A stretch of DNA of 64,000 nt from Pelagibacteraceae bacterium AG-349-L23. GTDB taxonomy: Bacteria > Pseudomonadota > Alphaproteobacteria > Pelagibacterales > Pelagibacteraceae. The stretch is from the NCBI GenBank assembly GCA_003281045.1, contig QCDD01000003.1, positions 1 to 64,000 on the forward strand, read 5' to 3'. Positions 35,083 through 45,069 of this stretch are shown here, in pieces (the first letter of the stretch is position 1; the number at the start of each line of letters is the position of its first letter). The notes under the pieces are model-generated. The model made no database searches and was not told the origin of the DNA. It worked only from the letters and a program-made list of their open reading frames with translations. Position numbers and translations under genes: made by a program.

Positions 35083-36010
35083 GATTAAAAGCTTCCATTA
35101 ACTCATTCCATTCTCTTTTTGACAAACCAGAACTCTCTAAAGAAACATCTTCACCTTTAATTAATTTTTGAATAACAACGTTTGCTTTGGCAGAAACTTC
35201 TGTACCTCCCACTCTGTAATCCATAAAAGCTTCATAGGTTGTTGGTACCCACCTTTTTAAGGTATCCAACATGATATCAGCATAAACTCTAATTTCATAT
35301 TGAGCATGACGATCTGCTCTTAGTCTTAAAAAATTCATTAAATTTAAAAGATCTGTTTTCCAATACCATTGGGTATAAGTATTTAATGTTAAATTCATTC
35401 TAGCAAGTTCCCTGGCTAATCCCTTTTTATTATCATCTATAGTAGATCCATCATATCTTTCATTAAGCATGGTTTCATAATTGGAATAAGTTCTTTCAGC
35501 ATCATTTTTCAAAAGCTCTAGAACCTCTTTTGCTTGATTTCCTTCAAGGACATCTCCCCTTCCTTGTCTATTACTTGTTGATTGAGCTGCTAAATTTTCA
35601 GACGTTGGTAAGTAAAATTCTTTATCTAAAATAGAATATCTTGCAGAATATTCATTAACATTTGCAGTTCTATGTCTTATCCATTGACGTGCTATAAAGA
35701 TCGGTAATTTGATGTGATATTTAATTTCACACATTTCAAATGGTGTGCTATGCCAATGACGCATCAAATATTTTATCAATCCAGCATCAGTTGAAACTTG
35801 TTTGGTTCCTTTTCCATAAGAAACTCTTGCAGCTTGAACGATAGATGTATCATCACCCATGTAATCAACTACTCTTACAAAACCATGATCTAAAGCTGGT
35901 ATTGCCTCATAAAGAATATTTTCCAACTCTGATACCACAACCCTTTTTGTTTTGTTGTTTTGAGACTGTTGACTCTTAATTTCTAAGGATTGTTCTTTAG
36001 TTAATTTCAT
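35063..36010 (-). CDS. thyX: FAD-dependent thymidylate synthase ThyX (ORF to 36133; preferred start MKLTKEQ at 36010)
   Basis: [21 protein letters not shown] (RHRxxSxNEYSxRY-type motif); upstream ORF part overlaps tmRNA. Confidence 0.94.
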   Translation of the reverse strand: MKLTKEQSLEIKSQQSQNNKTKRVVVSELENILYEAIPALDHGFVRVVDYMGDDTSIVQAARVSYGKGTKQVSTDAGLIKYLMRHWHSTPFEMCEIKYHIKLPIFIARQWIRHRTANVNEYSARYSILDKEFYLPTSENLAAQSTSNRQGRGDVLEGNQAKEVLELLKNDAERTYSNYETMLNERYDGSTIDDNKKGLARELARMNLTLNTYTQWYWKTDLLNLMNFLRLRADRHAQYEIRVYADIMLDTLKRWVPTTYEAFMDYRVGGTEVSAKANVVIQKLIKGEDVSLESSGLSKREWNELMEAFNLKDKLI

Positions 36011-36029
36011 GATTGTTATTGAATCTCTT

Positions 36030-36132
36030 GCGATTCCTTTTATATTAATAAAGTTGGTTTTCCAACTATGACGATAAACGAATTTCGTAATAACCATTGC
36101 GGACGTGGGGGCAGTACCCACCACCTCCACCA
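36030..36132 (+). ncRNA. ssrA: tmRNA acceptor piece (two-piece permuted ssrA; 5' end approximate)
   Basis: GTGGGGGCAGTACCCAC T-arm-like stem followed by CACCTCCACCA 3' end; pairs as a 7-bp acceptor stem with GGGGGTG at 36145. Confidence 0.88.
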
Positions 36133-36144
36133 ATTACAACTTAT

Positions 36145-36325
36145 GGGGGTGAACTAGATTCGACGGGTGACTAAAGGCTATTCTTTCGTTCGGAATTGTT
36201 CCTCCGTAAAGGGCTAATTTATAAATGCTAACGAAAGTTATGCAATTGCTGCTTAATTAATTTTTATTAATTAAGTAAACGGGGTTTGGGGCACCTGGCA
36301 ACAGAACGCCCCTTTAAAGTATTTT
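36145..36325 (+). ncRNA. ssrA: tmRNA coding piece; tag ANESYAIAA* at 36227-36256 (3' end approximate)
   Basis: GGGGGTGAACTAGATTCGACGGG 5' signature; GCT AAC GAA AGT TAT GCA ATT GCT GCT TAA; hairpin CTTAATTAATTTTTATTAATTAAG over stop; GGGGC...GCCCC pseudoknot-like element. Confidence 0.93.
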
Positions 36326-36389
36326 TTGTCGCTTAAAATTTGAAAAAATTATTTAGTAAAATTTTAGTTTAAGGTGTAGGAAAGTTTAG

Positions 36390-37754
36390 ATGAAAATTAG
36401 AGTAAATTTTATTTATATTTTAATAATAGCATTTTTAATTATTTTGTTAATTTTGGGTCACCAAATTAATAAGCAGAATTCTGCATCCAAAAAAAATGAA
36501 ATTTCAAATATAGTAAATCAACTTAAAACAAGAAATAATCAGCTAGCTAAAATACAAAAAAACTTATTCAAAGACGGAAAAAACTTAAATGATATAATTA
36601 ATAAAAAAGGAATCACTTTTGAAAATATATTTAAAGATAAAAAACTTGATGGATTAAATAATTTTTCTTATTCAAAATATTCAACTAAGGATATTTTATT
36701 TAATGGTAATCGTGGTGCTACTGGCACAGCATATATTGACTTTTATAATAATGATAAAAATTTATTAATCGCAACTTATGATGGAATTTTTGCATTTACT
36801 AATCTTAATAACTTAGAGAATTTTGTAAAAATAAACTCAAATATTAATTCAATAATTAAATATGATAAATTTTATTTTCATGAACAATATGGCATTAAGG
36901 ATATTCATATAGACAATAATAAATTGTACGTCTCATATATTGGTAAAAGAAAAGATAATTGTTACGATCTTAAAATTATTTTTAGTGAATTAAATGAAAA
37001 ATATTTAGATTTTAATTTGTTTTATCAAACATTAAATTGTGTTGATAAAAATAATAATCATGGATTTTGGGCTCATCAAGGTGCAGGTGGAAGGATTGTA
37101 AATCTTGATAATTCAAACCTATTATTTACCACAGGAGACTTTAGAAATAGACCCCTTGCACAAGATATTCAAAGTGATTTTGGAAAAATTTTAAAAATTA
37201 ATATTCAAAATAAAAAATCCGAGGTTGTTTCCTTGGGTCATAGAAATCCTCAAGGCTTATATTACAGTAAAAAATTTGACTTTATTTTATCTACCGAGCA
37301 TGGACCAAAAGGTGGTGACGAAATCAATATAAATAATAAACCCTTTTTAAAAATTAAAAATTTTGGATGGCCAATCTCATCTTATGGAGAACATTATAAA
37401 AAAAATTATTCTGAAAAAATACTGAAAGAAGCACCATTGAACAAATCTCATAAAAAATTTGGTTTTGAAGAACCTATTAAATATTTTGATCCATCGATTG
37501 GTATCAGTCAAACAATTTCCTTGAATGAAGCAGATAGAGAATTTTTAATTGGAGCAATGGGAAATGAGATTGCTGATCAGGATTTAGGACTTCACTATAT
37601 TAAGTTAAATGAAAACAGAGATAAAGTTATTAAACATGATTACTTTTTACTAAATGAGAGAGTAAGGGATATGGTAGTTTCCAAGGATAAAAACTTTATT
37701 ATAATTTTTTTAGAGTCTACAAGTTCAATATTAATTTTTAAAAAAAATAGTTAA
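36390..37754 (+). CDS. Membrane-anchored PQQ-dependent glucose/sorbosone dehydrogenase-like protein
   Basis: N-terminal TM; WAHQGAGGRI, LGHRNPQGLYY, LSTEHGPKGGDEIN, NFGWPISSYGEHY. Confidence 0.82.
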   Translation: MKIRVNFIYILIIAFLIILLILGHQINKQNSASKKNEISNIVNQLKTRNNQLAKIQKNLFKDGKNLNDIINKKGITFENIFKDKKLDGLNNFSYSKYSTKDILFNGNRGATGTAYIDFYNNDKNLLIATYDGIFAFTNLNNLENFVKINSNINSIIKYDKFYFHEQYGIKDIHIDNNKLYVSYIGKRKDNCYDLKIIFSELNEKYLDFNLFYQTLNCVDKNNNHGFWAHQGAGGRIVNLDNSNLLFTTGDFRNRPLAQDIQSDFGKILKINIQNKKSEVVSLGHRNPQGLYYSKKFDFILSTEHGPKGGDEININNKPFLKIKNFGWPISSYGEHYKKNYSEKILKEAPLNKSHKKFGFEEPIKYFDPSIGISQTISLNEADREFLIGAMGNEIADQDLGLHYIKLNENRDKVIKHDYFLLNERVRDMVVSKDKNFIIIFLESTSSILIFKKNS

Positions 37755-37762
37755 TAATTAAA

Positions 37763-38545
37763 TTAATTTTTAAAAGAAATTTTAATTTCAGGTCCTCTTT
37801 TACGATTTTTAAAATCTAAACCTTTTATTGGGTAATTTCTCGATGTTTTTTGTTTTTTTATCCTAAATTTTTTTGGATTAATTAATGTCATTTCAATTAC
37901 TTGTGGAACCCCCTTATTATCAACCATACCATAATTATTTGCATTAATATGAATATTTTTTAACTTAGATTTGTTCATGAAATCTTTTATTTTTTTTAAA
38001 TTTTTTTGAAGATTATGAAATTCTACAATTACTAAATTTAGTTTATAAAAATTTTTATTAATTTCTTTTAAAACCTTATACTCATCACCTTCAATATCTA
38101 CTTTTAAAACAACATCTTTGTTATCTCCTATTGCATCAGTAATTGTAACTTGATTATTTTTGTTTGTTTTTTTTGAAACAATTTTTTTGTGATAATGTTT
38201 ATTTTTACCCCTAAAAAAAATTAAGTATTGAAAAAATTTAAAAAGATCTATTATTTTGATAAGTTTAATTTGTTTAAATAATAGTAAAGATATAAAATCT
38301 CTCAAAAATCTTTTAGTCCAAAACTTTCTATCGACTGTGTGATCAAAAGCTAAAATTTTACAATTTTTATTATATTCTTGAAATTGTTTTTCAAAACTCC
38401 ATTCAGCTTCAAGTCCACAAGTAATAATTACACTAGTTTTCTCAATTACACGTTTGTCAATAACATACCCTCCATCCGATTTTCTACCAAGCCTAATTAA
38501 ATTCGATAAATCTGTGTGATAAGGTTTTAAAAAGGATGGTAACAT
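37763..38545 (-). CDS. FkbM-family-like methyltransferase
   Basis: GRKSDGGYVI, IITCGLEAEWSFEKQF, VVLKVDIEGDEYKVLKEI, LVIVEFHNL. Confidence 0.75.
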   Translation of the reverse strand: MLPSFLKPYHTDLSNLIRLGRKSDGGYVIDKRVIEKTSVIITCGLEAEWSFEKQFQEYNKNCKILAFDHTVDRKFWTKRFLRDFISLLLFKQIKLIKIIDLFKFFQYLIFFRGKNKHYHKKIVSKKTNKNNQVTITDAIGDNKDVVLKVDIEGDEYKVLKEINKNFYKLNLVIVEFHNLQKNLKKIKDFMNKSKLKNIHINANNYGMVDNKGVPQVIEMTLINPKKFRIKKQKTSRNYPIKGLDFKNRKRGPEIKISFKN

Positions 38546-38563
38546 TTACAACTTAACTAAATT

Positions 38564-41221
38564 CTACTTTTTTATTTCAGCCTGAGCTGCAGCCAGTCTT
38601 GCTATTGGAACTCTATATGGAGAACATGAGACATAATTAAGACCTATTTGCGAACAAAAATTAATGCTCTTTGGATCACCGCCATGTTCACCGCAAATAC
38701 CTAGCTTGATTTTTTTGTTTTGTTTTTTTCCTTTATTAACAGCTATTTCAACTAAATCTTCTACACCTTCATCTATTGAAATAAATGGATCTATTGAAAA
38801 AATTTTGTTTTCAATGTAATCGTTGAGAAATTTTCCACTATCATCTCTACTAATACCAAAAGTAGTTTGCGTTAAATCATTAGTCCCAAAGCTAAAAAAT
38901 TCAGCATGTTTTGCAATATCCTTTGCTTTAATCGCTGCTCTTGGTAGCTCAATCATTGTTCCAACTAAAAATTCTATTTTTACTTTATTTTCTTTTTGTA
39001 CTTTTCTTGCAGTATTAATTACTAGGTCTTTCATTATTTTGATTTCAGCTTCAGTTGACACAAGTGGAATCATTATTTCAGGGAATGCAAATTTTTGTTT
39101 ATTTTTTTTAAGCTCTGACAAAGCTTTAAAAATTGCCTCACATTGCATTTCATAAATTTCAGGGAATGAAATACCTAATCTACAACCTCTGTGTCCAAGC
39201 ATTGGATTTTGCTCATGAAGTTCATCAATTCGAGATTTTACTTCTTTAACACTTACACCAACCACTTCCGCAACCTCTGAAATTTCTTTTTCAGATTTTG
39301 GGAGAAACTCATGTAATGGAGGATCAAGTAAACGAACTGTAACTGGTAATCCATGCATAATCTTGAATATTTCAACAAAATCTTTTTTTTGATGTGGTAA
39401 AAGCTTTAAGAGTGCTTTTAATCTATCATCTTTAGTTTTGGAAAGTATCATCTCTCGTACAGAAATAATTCTTTCTTCATCAAAGAACATGTGCTCCGTT
39501 CTGCATAAGCCAATTCCCTCTGCTCCAAAATCTCTTGCAACTTTTGTATCTAATGGAGTTTCTGCATTTGTTCGAACTTTAAGTTTTCTAATATTATCAG
39601 CCCAACTCATTAATTTTGAAAAGTCACCAGAAATTTCAGGTTTTACTGTTGGTACGCTTCCTAAAATGATTCTTCCAGAGGACCCATCAATTGTGATTAT
39701 ATCGCCCTCTTTAATTTCCACTGAATCAGTTTTGAAAATTTTTTTTTCATAATCAATATCAATTTCACTTGAGCCTGAAACACATGGTCTACCCATACCT
39801 CTTGCAACAACAGCTGCATGACTTGTCATTCCTCCTCTAGCAGTCAATATTCCCTTAGCAGCGTGCATACCCTGAATATCTTCGGGAGAAGTTTCTACTC
39901 TAACCAATATTACATCTTGCATCATGTTATTAAGTCTTTCAGCCTCTTCAGATGTAAATACCACCTTTCCACTAGCAGCCCCTGGTGAGGCAGGTAAACC
40001 ATTTGCAATTATTTCTATAGAACTTTTTTCATCCAAAGTAGGGTGTAATAATGTATCTAAAGAATTTGGATCTATTCTTAAAATTGCTTCTTTTTTTGCA
40101 ATTAATTTTTCTTTGACCATATCCACAGCTATTTTAACTGCTGATTTTGCAGTTCTTTTACCTGACCTAGTTTGTAGGATCCATAATTTTTCATTCTCAA
40201 CTGTAAATTCTACATCTTGCATATCTTTGTAATGCGCCTCTAACTTTTTTAAAATTTTATGAAGCTCTAAATAAACTTTCGGCATAGACTCTTCCATAGA
40301 AAGTGCCTCAACTTTTGCCTCTCGTTTGGCTTTTTTCGTAATATATTGCGGTGTCCTTGTTCCTGCTACTACATCCTCTCCCTGAGCATTAATTAAATAC
40401 TCTCCATAAATATTATTTGATCCGTCTGACGGATTTCTTGTAAAAACAACTCCAGTAGCACAATCATTTCCCATATTTCCAAAAACCATAGATTGCACGT
40501 TAACTGCTGTTCCCCATTCAGATGGTATCTGATTTAACTTTCTATAAATTTTAGCTCTATTACTTTCCCAAGATAAAAATACTGCACTTATTGCTCCAAA
40601 TAATTGTTGATAAACATCTTGAGGAAATTCTTTTTTTGTTTTTTCTTTAACAATATTTTTAAAATCTTTTATTAAACCATCCCAATCATCTTCATCAAGA
40701 TCTGTATCCAGCAGAACTCCTTTGGTTAATTTATAATTTTCTATAAGTTCCTCAAAATGATAGCCTTCCACCCCAAGAACAACATTTCCATACATTTGAA
40801 TAAATCTTCTATAACTATCTTTGGCAAATCTTCCGTTAGAGGTTTTGTTGGCTAGTGCTTTAACAGTTTTGTCATTCAAACCAAGATTTAGTATTGTATC
40901 CATCATACCGGGCATAGATACTCTAGCACCAGATCTCACAGATAATAAAAGCGGATTTTTTAGATCTCCAAATTTTTTTTTTACATCTTTCTCAATTATC
41001 TTTAACTCTTTTTTAATTTGATTTATCAATGAAGGATTCAATCTCTTTTTATTTTGGTAAAAAAGATCACAGACGTTTGTTGAAATTGTAAATCCAGGTG
41101 GAACTGGAAGACCCATTCTTCCCATTTCCGATAAATTAGCACCTTTGCCGCCTAAAAAATTTTTGGGATTTTTAATTTTTTTAGAGTCTTTAGATTTAAA
41201 ATTTAAAATTAATTTATTCAT
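38564..41221 (-). CDS. ppdK: Pyruvate, phosphate dikinase
   Basis: LGGKGANLSEMGRMGLPVPPGF, GGMTSHAAVVARGMGRPCVSG, GLCRTEHMFF, CGEHGGDP. Confidence 0.97.
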   Translation of the reverse strand: MNKLILNFKSKDSKKIKNPKNFLGGKGANLSEMGRMGLPVPPGFTISTNVCDLFYQNKKRLNPSLINQIKKELKIIEKDVKKKFGDLKNPLLLSVRSGARVSMPGMMDTILNLGLNDKTVKALANKTSNGRFAKDSYRRFIQMYGNVVLGVEGYHFEELIENYKLTKGVLLDTDLDEDDWDGLIKDFKNIVKEKTKKEFPQDVYQQLFGAISAVFLSWESNRAKIYRKLNQIPSEWGTAVNVQSMVFGNMGNDCATGVVFTRNPSDGSNNIYGEYLINAQGEDVVAGTRTPQYITKKAKREAKVEALSMEESMPKVYLELHKILKKLEAHYKDMQDVEFTVENEKLWILQTRSGKRTAKSAVKIAVDMVKEKLIAKKEAILRIDPNSLDTLLHPTLDEKSSIEIIANGLPASPGAASGKVVFTSEEAERLNNMMQDVILVRVETSPEDIQGMHAAKGILTARGGMTSHAAVVARGMGRPCVSGSSEIDIDYEKKIFKTDSVEIKEGDIITIDGSSGRIILGSVPTVKPEISGDFSKLMSWADNIRKLKVRTNAETPLDTKVARDFGAEGIGLCRTEHMFFDEERIISVREMILSKTKDDRLKALLKLLPHQKKDFVEIFKIMHGLPVTVRLLDPPLHEFLPKSEKEISEVAEVVGVSVKEVKSRIDELHEQNPMLGHRGCRLGISFPEIYEMQCEAIFKALSELKKNKQKFAFPEIMIPLVSTEAEIKIMKDLVINTARKVQKENKVKIEFLVGTMIELPRAAIKAKDIAKHAEFFSFGTNDLTQTTFGISRDDSGKFLNDYIENKIFSIDPFISIDEGVEDLVEIAVNKGKKQNKKIKLGICGEHGGDPKSINFCSQIGLNYVSCSPYRVPIARLAAAQAEIKK

Positions 41222-43286
41222 TATTTGCTTTTAATAATTGAAAATTCATAAAATTTTGAAAGGTTTTACATAACATATTTATAAGTTCCAAACGATTTTT
41301 TCTTAAATCTTCATTATCTTCATTTACTTTGACATTATCAAAAAATTCGAAAATTTCTTTTTTTGCTCCAGCTAAGACCGATAAAGATTCTTCAAAATTT
41401 TCATTATTATCTATATCTGAATAATACTTCTTTATATCAGTAATCTTTTTAAACAAATTTTTTTCATAATCGCTTTTAAAAATACCAGGATCAGTTGAAT
41501 TGGTTAATTCAATTTCTTTATTTTCCATTTCACTTTGAAGTATATTGGAAGCCCTTTTATAACTTGACGTTATATCTATACCAATTTGATTATTTATTAT
41601 TTTATTTACACATCTTGCTTTTTCGAAAGATGAAAACAATTTATTAGTTGAAAAATTTGAAATCGATGCTTCAATAATATCAAATCGAACATCTTTTTCT
41701 TTAAGATAATATCTAAATCTATCTTTTAAGAAATTACTTAAATCTTTTTTTAATTCATTATTTACAAGAGTAAAATTTTGTTCTTGATATAAACCAATAG
41801 AATAATTCAATAAATCGTTTAATTTTAAATCTTTTTTATTTTCAATTATTATTCTTATTATGCCGAGCGCCACTCTTCTAAGTGCAAACGGATCTTTTGA
41901 ACTTGTAGGTTTTTCATCAATCCCAAAAAAACCAACAAGATTATCTATTTTGTCTGTCATCGATAAAGCAATACTGAAAGGTTTTTTTGGTACATTTGAA
42001 TCTAATCCAATCGGTAAATATTGTTCAGTTATTGATAAACAAATATCTTTATCAAAACCTTGTTGTGCGGAAAAATAGCCTCCCATAATTCCCTGTAATT
42101 CAGGAAACTCACCAACTAAATCTGAAGTTAAATCTGTTTTACAAATAGATGCTGATAACTCTACTTTTTCTTTACTAATTAATAATTCATCAGATATCAT
42201 TCCACCTAATTTTCTCATTCGCTGAACTTTATCAAAATAGGTTCCAAGTCCCTTGAAAAAATTAATTCTTTTTAGTTCAGATACCTTTTTCACTAAATTT
42301 TGTGTTTTATCTTTATTCCAAAAAAATTCTGCATCGCTCAATCTAGCATCAACAACTCTTTGATTTCCAAGTTTGATTAACCCTTTTTGGTCTTTTTTAT
42401 TTGCAACGAGTAAAAATTGATTTGTAATTTGATTATTTTTATCAATCGTAGGAAAATATTTTTGATGTGACTGCATAGTCAAAACAAGTATTTCCCTCGG
42501 GATTGATAAAAATTTTTTATCAAAATCACATAGTAAAACGTTTGGACATTCAACCAAATCTACAACCTCATCAAATAATTTAAAATTTTCTAAAATAAAT
42601 AATTTTTTTTTACTTAATATCTTTGTGAATTCCTTTTGAATAATTTGTTTTCTTTTAGTTTGATCAACAATTGTTCCATGTATCTTCAAAAATCTTTCAT
42701 AAGATTTGAAGTTTTTAAATACTCCTGTTTTTTCTTCATAATCCTTGTCAATAAAGGTCTTATTAGACGAAGTTAGATGGTAAAATTTAAAATCTATTAT
42801 TTTTTCATCAAACACTGATAAAATAGACTTTAATGGTCTTGCCCAATTAAGGTTAAATTCACCCCATTTCATTGATTTTTTCCATTGGTAGCTTCCTAAA
42901 AGTTTTGGTATTAAAGCTTTTAACAAATCTGAAGTGTTCAATATTTTTGAGGGTGTTTTAAAAAAGTAGAATTCTCCTTTTTCTGTATCACGTTTAATAA
43001 GTTGTTTTTTGTCAATTTTGTTTGATCTCAAAAAACCCTCAATTGCTTCTACAGGAGCACTGGTTTTGGGTCCTTTAATTTCCTCAGACACAACTTTAAT
43101 TTTTTTTTGTAAACCCTCAAATACGATAATCAATCTGTTTGGAGTTGATAATGAAAAACTTTTTTTTGATTTTATTGATTTATTGATAAAATATTCTCTA
43201 AATTCCTCTAAAAGTTTTTCACGAAAATTTTTTTGTAAATTAGCTGGAATTTCCTCACTAAATAATTCTAAAAAAAATTCCGCCAT
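41214..43286 (-). CDS. glyS: Glycyl-tRNA synthetase beta subunit (ORF to 43319; preferred start 43286)
   Basis: MAEFFLELFSEEIPANLQ, VDARLSDAEFFWNKD, DPFALRRVALGIIRI. Confidence 0.95.
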   Translation of the reverse strand: MAEFFLELFSEEIPANLQKNFREKLLEEFREYFINKSIKSKKSFSLSTPNRLIIVFEGLQKKIKVVSEEIKGPKTSAPVEAIEGFLRSNKIDKKQLIKRDTEKGEFYFFKTPSKILNTSDLLKALIPKLLGSYQWKKSMKWGEFNLNWARPLKSILSVFDEKIIDFKFYHLTSSNKTFIDKDYEEKTGVFKNFKSYERFLKIHGTIVDQTKRKQIIQKEFTKILSKKKLFILENFKLFDEVVDLVECPNVLLCDFDKKFLSIPREILVLTMQSHQKYFPTIDKNNQITNQFLLVANKKDQKGLIKLGNQRVVDARLSDAEFFWNKDKTQNLVKKVSELKRINFFKGLGTYFDKVQRMRKLGGMISDELLISKEKVELSASICKTDLTSDLVGEFPELQGIMGGYFSAQQGFDKDICLSITEQYLPIGLDSNVPKKPFSIALSMTDKIDNLVGFFGIDEKPTSSKDPFALRRVALGIIRIIIENKKDLKLNDLLNYSIGLYQEQNFTLVNNELKKDLSNFLKDRFRYYLKEKDVRFDIIEASISNFSTNKLFSSFEKARCVNKIINNQIGIDITSSYKRASNILQSEMENKEIELTNSTDPGIFKSDYEKNLFKKITDIKKYYSDIDNNENFEESLSVLAGAKKEIFEFFDNVKVNEDNEDLRKNRLELINMLCKTFQNFMNFQLLKANNE

Positions 43287-43287
43287 T

Positions 43288-44160
43288 TTATATTTGTGTG
43301 TCAATCCAAATTGAAGCAACAGATTTTGTAATTTCTCTTATACGTCCAATATATTCTGCTCTCTGGGCAACACTGATAGCTCCTCTTGCATCAAGTATAT
43401 TAAATACATGACTTGCTTTTAAGCATTGATCATAAGCTGGGAGCGATATTTTTTGATCTATTAGTGATTTAGCCTCACTTTCGAACATATCAAATATTTT
43501 AAACAGATTCGAGGTATTAGCATGTTCAAAGTTATAAGCCGAAAATTCTTTCTCCGCTTGATAAAAAACTTCTCTGTATTCAACATTTTCGTTATTCCAA
43601 ATTAAATCATAAACATTATTTTTTTGTTGTGTGAACATACAAATTCTTTCTAAGCCATAAGTAATTTCTACTGAAACAGGTTTACATTCAAAGCCAGCCA
43701 TTTGTTGAAAATATGTAAATTGAGTTATTTCCATTCCATCACACCAAACTTCCCAACCAAGACCTGCTGCGCCTAAAGTTGGACTTTCCCAATCATCCTC
43801 AACAAATCTAATATCATGATTTTTATGATCAATACCGATTGTAGACAAACTATTTAAATAAAGTTTTTTTATATTTGATGGAGAAGGTTTAATTATGACT
43901 TGAAATTGATAATAGTGCTGAAGTCTATTAGGATTATCTCCATATCTTCCATCAGTCGGTCTTCTAGAAGGTTGCACATAAGCTGCTTTCCATGGTTTTG
44001 GTCCAAGTGACCTCAGAGTTGTGGCTGGATGAAAAGTTCCTGCTCCAACCTCCATATCATATGGTTGTAAAATTATACAACCATGTTTACTCCAATATTT
44101 TTGGAGGTTTAAAATTGTATCCTGAAAAGTTTGAAATTTTGGTTTTTTTTTAGAGGCCAT
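43288..44160 (-). CDS. glyQ: Glycyl-tRNA synthetase alpha subunit
   Basis: [43 protein letters not shown]. Confidence 0.97.
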   Translation of the reverse strand: MASKKKPKFQTFQDTILNLQKYWSKHGCIILQPYDMEVGAGTFHPATTLRSLGPKPWKAAYVQPSRRPTDGRYGDNPNRLQHYYQFQVIIKPSPSNIKKLYLNSLSTIGIDHKNHDIRFVEDDWESPTLGAAGLGWEVWCDGMEITQFTYFQQMAGFECKPVSVEITYGLERICMFTQQKNNVYDLIWNNENVEYREVFYQAEKEFSAYNFEHANTSNLFKIFDMFESEAKSLIDQKISLPAYDQCLKASHVFNILDARGAISVAQRAEYIGRIREITKSVASIWIDTQI

Positions 44161-44956
44161 ATTTTTGCCAAATAGATTTTTCTTCTAATATATTTGCGAC
44201 CTGATCGACGTGATCGTTAGATGATGACAATTTTTTACTTAACCAACTTTTAGATTTTTCAAATTTTTTGATTATTACATCTTCTCCAAATTTTTCTCTC
44301 AACACTTGATTGGCATCACCTATTTCGTCAATCAAACCAAGTTCTTTGGATTTAGTTCCAGACCAAAACTCTCCAGAAAATAACTCAACTTCTGATTTCT
44401 TTAGTTTTTCACCTCTACTTTTTTCAACAACATTAATGAAATCTTTATGCAAATCTAATTGTATATTTTTTAATCTTTCTATATCTTCTTTTTTTTCGTC
44501 AAGAAACGGATCGAGAGTGCTTTTATTTTTACCAGCAGTATGAACTCTTCTTTCAACTCCAATTTTTTTAATTAATTCTGTAAAACCAAATGATGAATAA
44601 ATTACACCTATAGATCCAATAATTGAACTAGAGTTTGCATAAATTTCATCACCAGCACACGCAATCAAATAGCCTCCTGATGCAGCAATATCCTCTGCAA
44701 AAACTATTACCTTTTTTTTATTTTTTTTCGCTTGTTGTCTTATAAAATTAAAGATTAAGTGTGATTGAACAGGTGATCCACCAGGAGAATTAATTGTAAT
44801 AGCAACGCATGGTGCTTTTTTTACAGAAAAAGCCTTTAAAATTATCTCTTCTTGACCTGAAAAATCTATACCTTGTTTAAATTTACCTACATTTCCGATA
44901 ACACCAGCTAATTTAATATGAGGAATAATTTTCTTCTTTTTAAAAATTGAGAGCAT
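44150..44956 (-). CDS. S49 family signal peptide peptidase-like protease
   Basis: [50 protein letters not shown]. Confidence 0.92.
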   Translation of the reverse strand: MLSIFKKKKIIPHIKLAGVIGNVGKFKQGIDFSGQEEIILKAFSVKKAPCVAITINSPGGSPVQSHLIFNFIRQQAKKNKKKVIVFAEDIAASGGYLIACAGDEIYANSSSIIGSIGVIYSSFGFTELIKKIGVERRVHTAGKNKSTLDPFLDEKKEDIERLKNIQLDLHKDFINVVEKSRGEKLKKSEVELFSGEFWSGTKSKELGLIDEIGDANQVLREKFGEDVIIKKFEKSKSWLSKKLSSSNDHVDQVANILEEKSIWQKYGL

Positions 44957-45024
44957 AACAAAACTTTATAGAATTTTTGTATTAATATAAAGACACCTTA
45001 TAATTGAAGATTTAGGTGCGTCAA

Positions 45025-45038
45025 TTGATAAGTATCAA
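45025..45038. promoter_or_regulatory. Perfect 14-bp palindrome TTGATA-AG-TATCAA in the divergent promoter of the S49 protease and polyprenyl synthetase
   Basis: Read directly; intergenic between divergent genes. Confidence 0.35.
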
Positions 45039-45069
45039 AAGAAACTTATTACATTAATTTGCTCACATT

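Noticed and set aside
36133-38545. Integrated mobile element at ssrA
   Set aside because: No integrase, no visible att duplication; only two ordinary genes. Retained as a weak island hypothesis only.
38823-40232. Plus-strand ORFs antisense to ppdK
   Set aside because: Antisense shadow ORFs of a conserved CDS.
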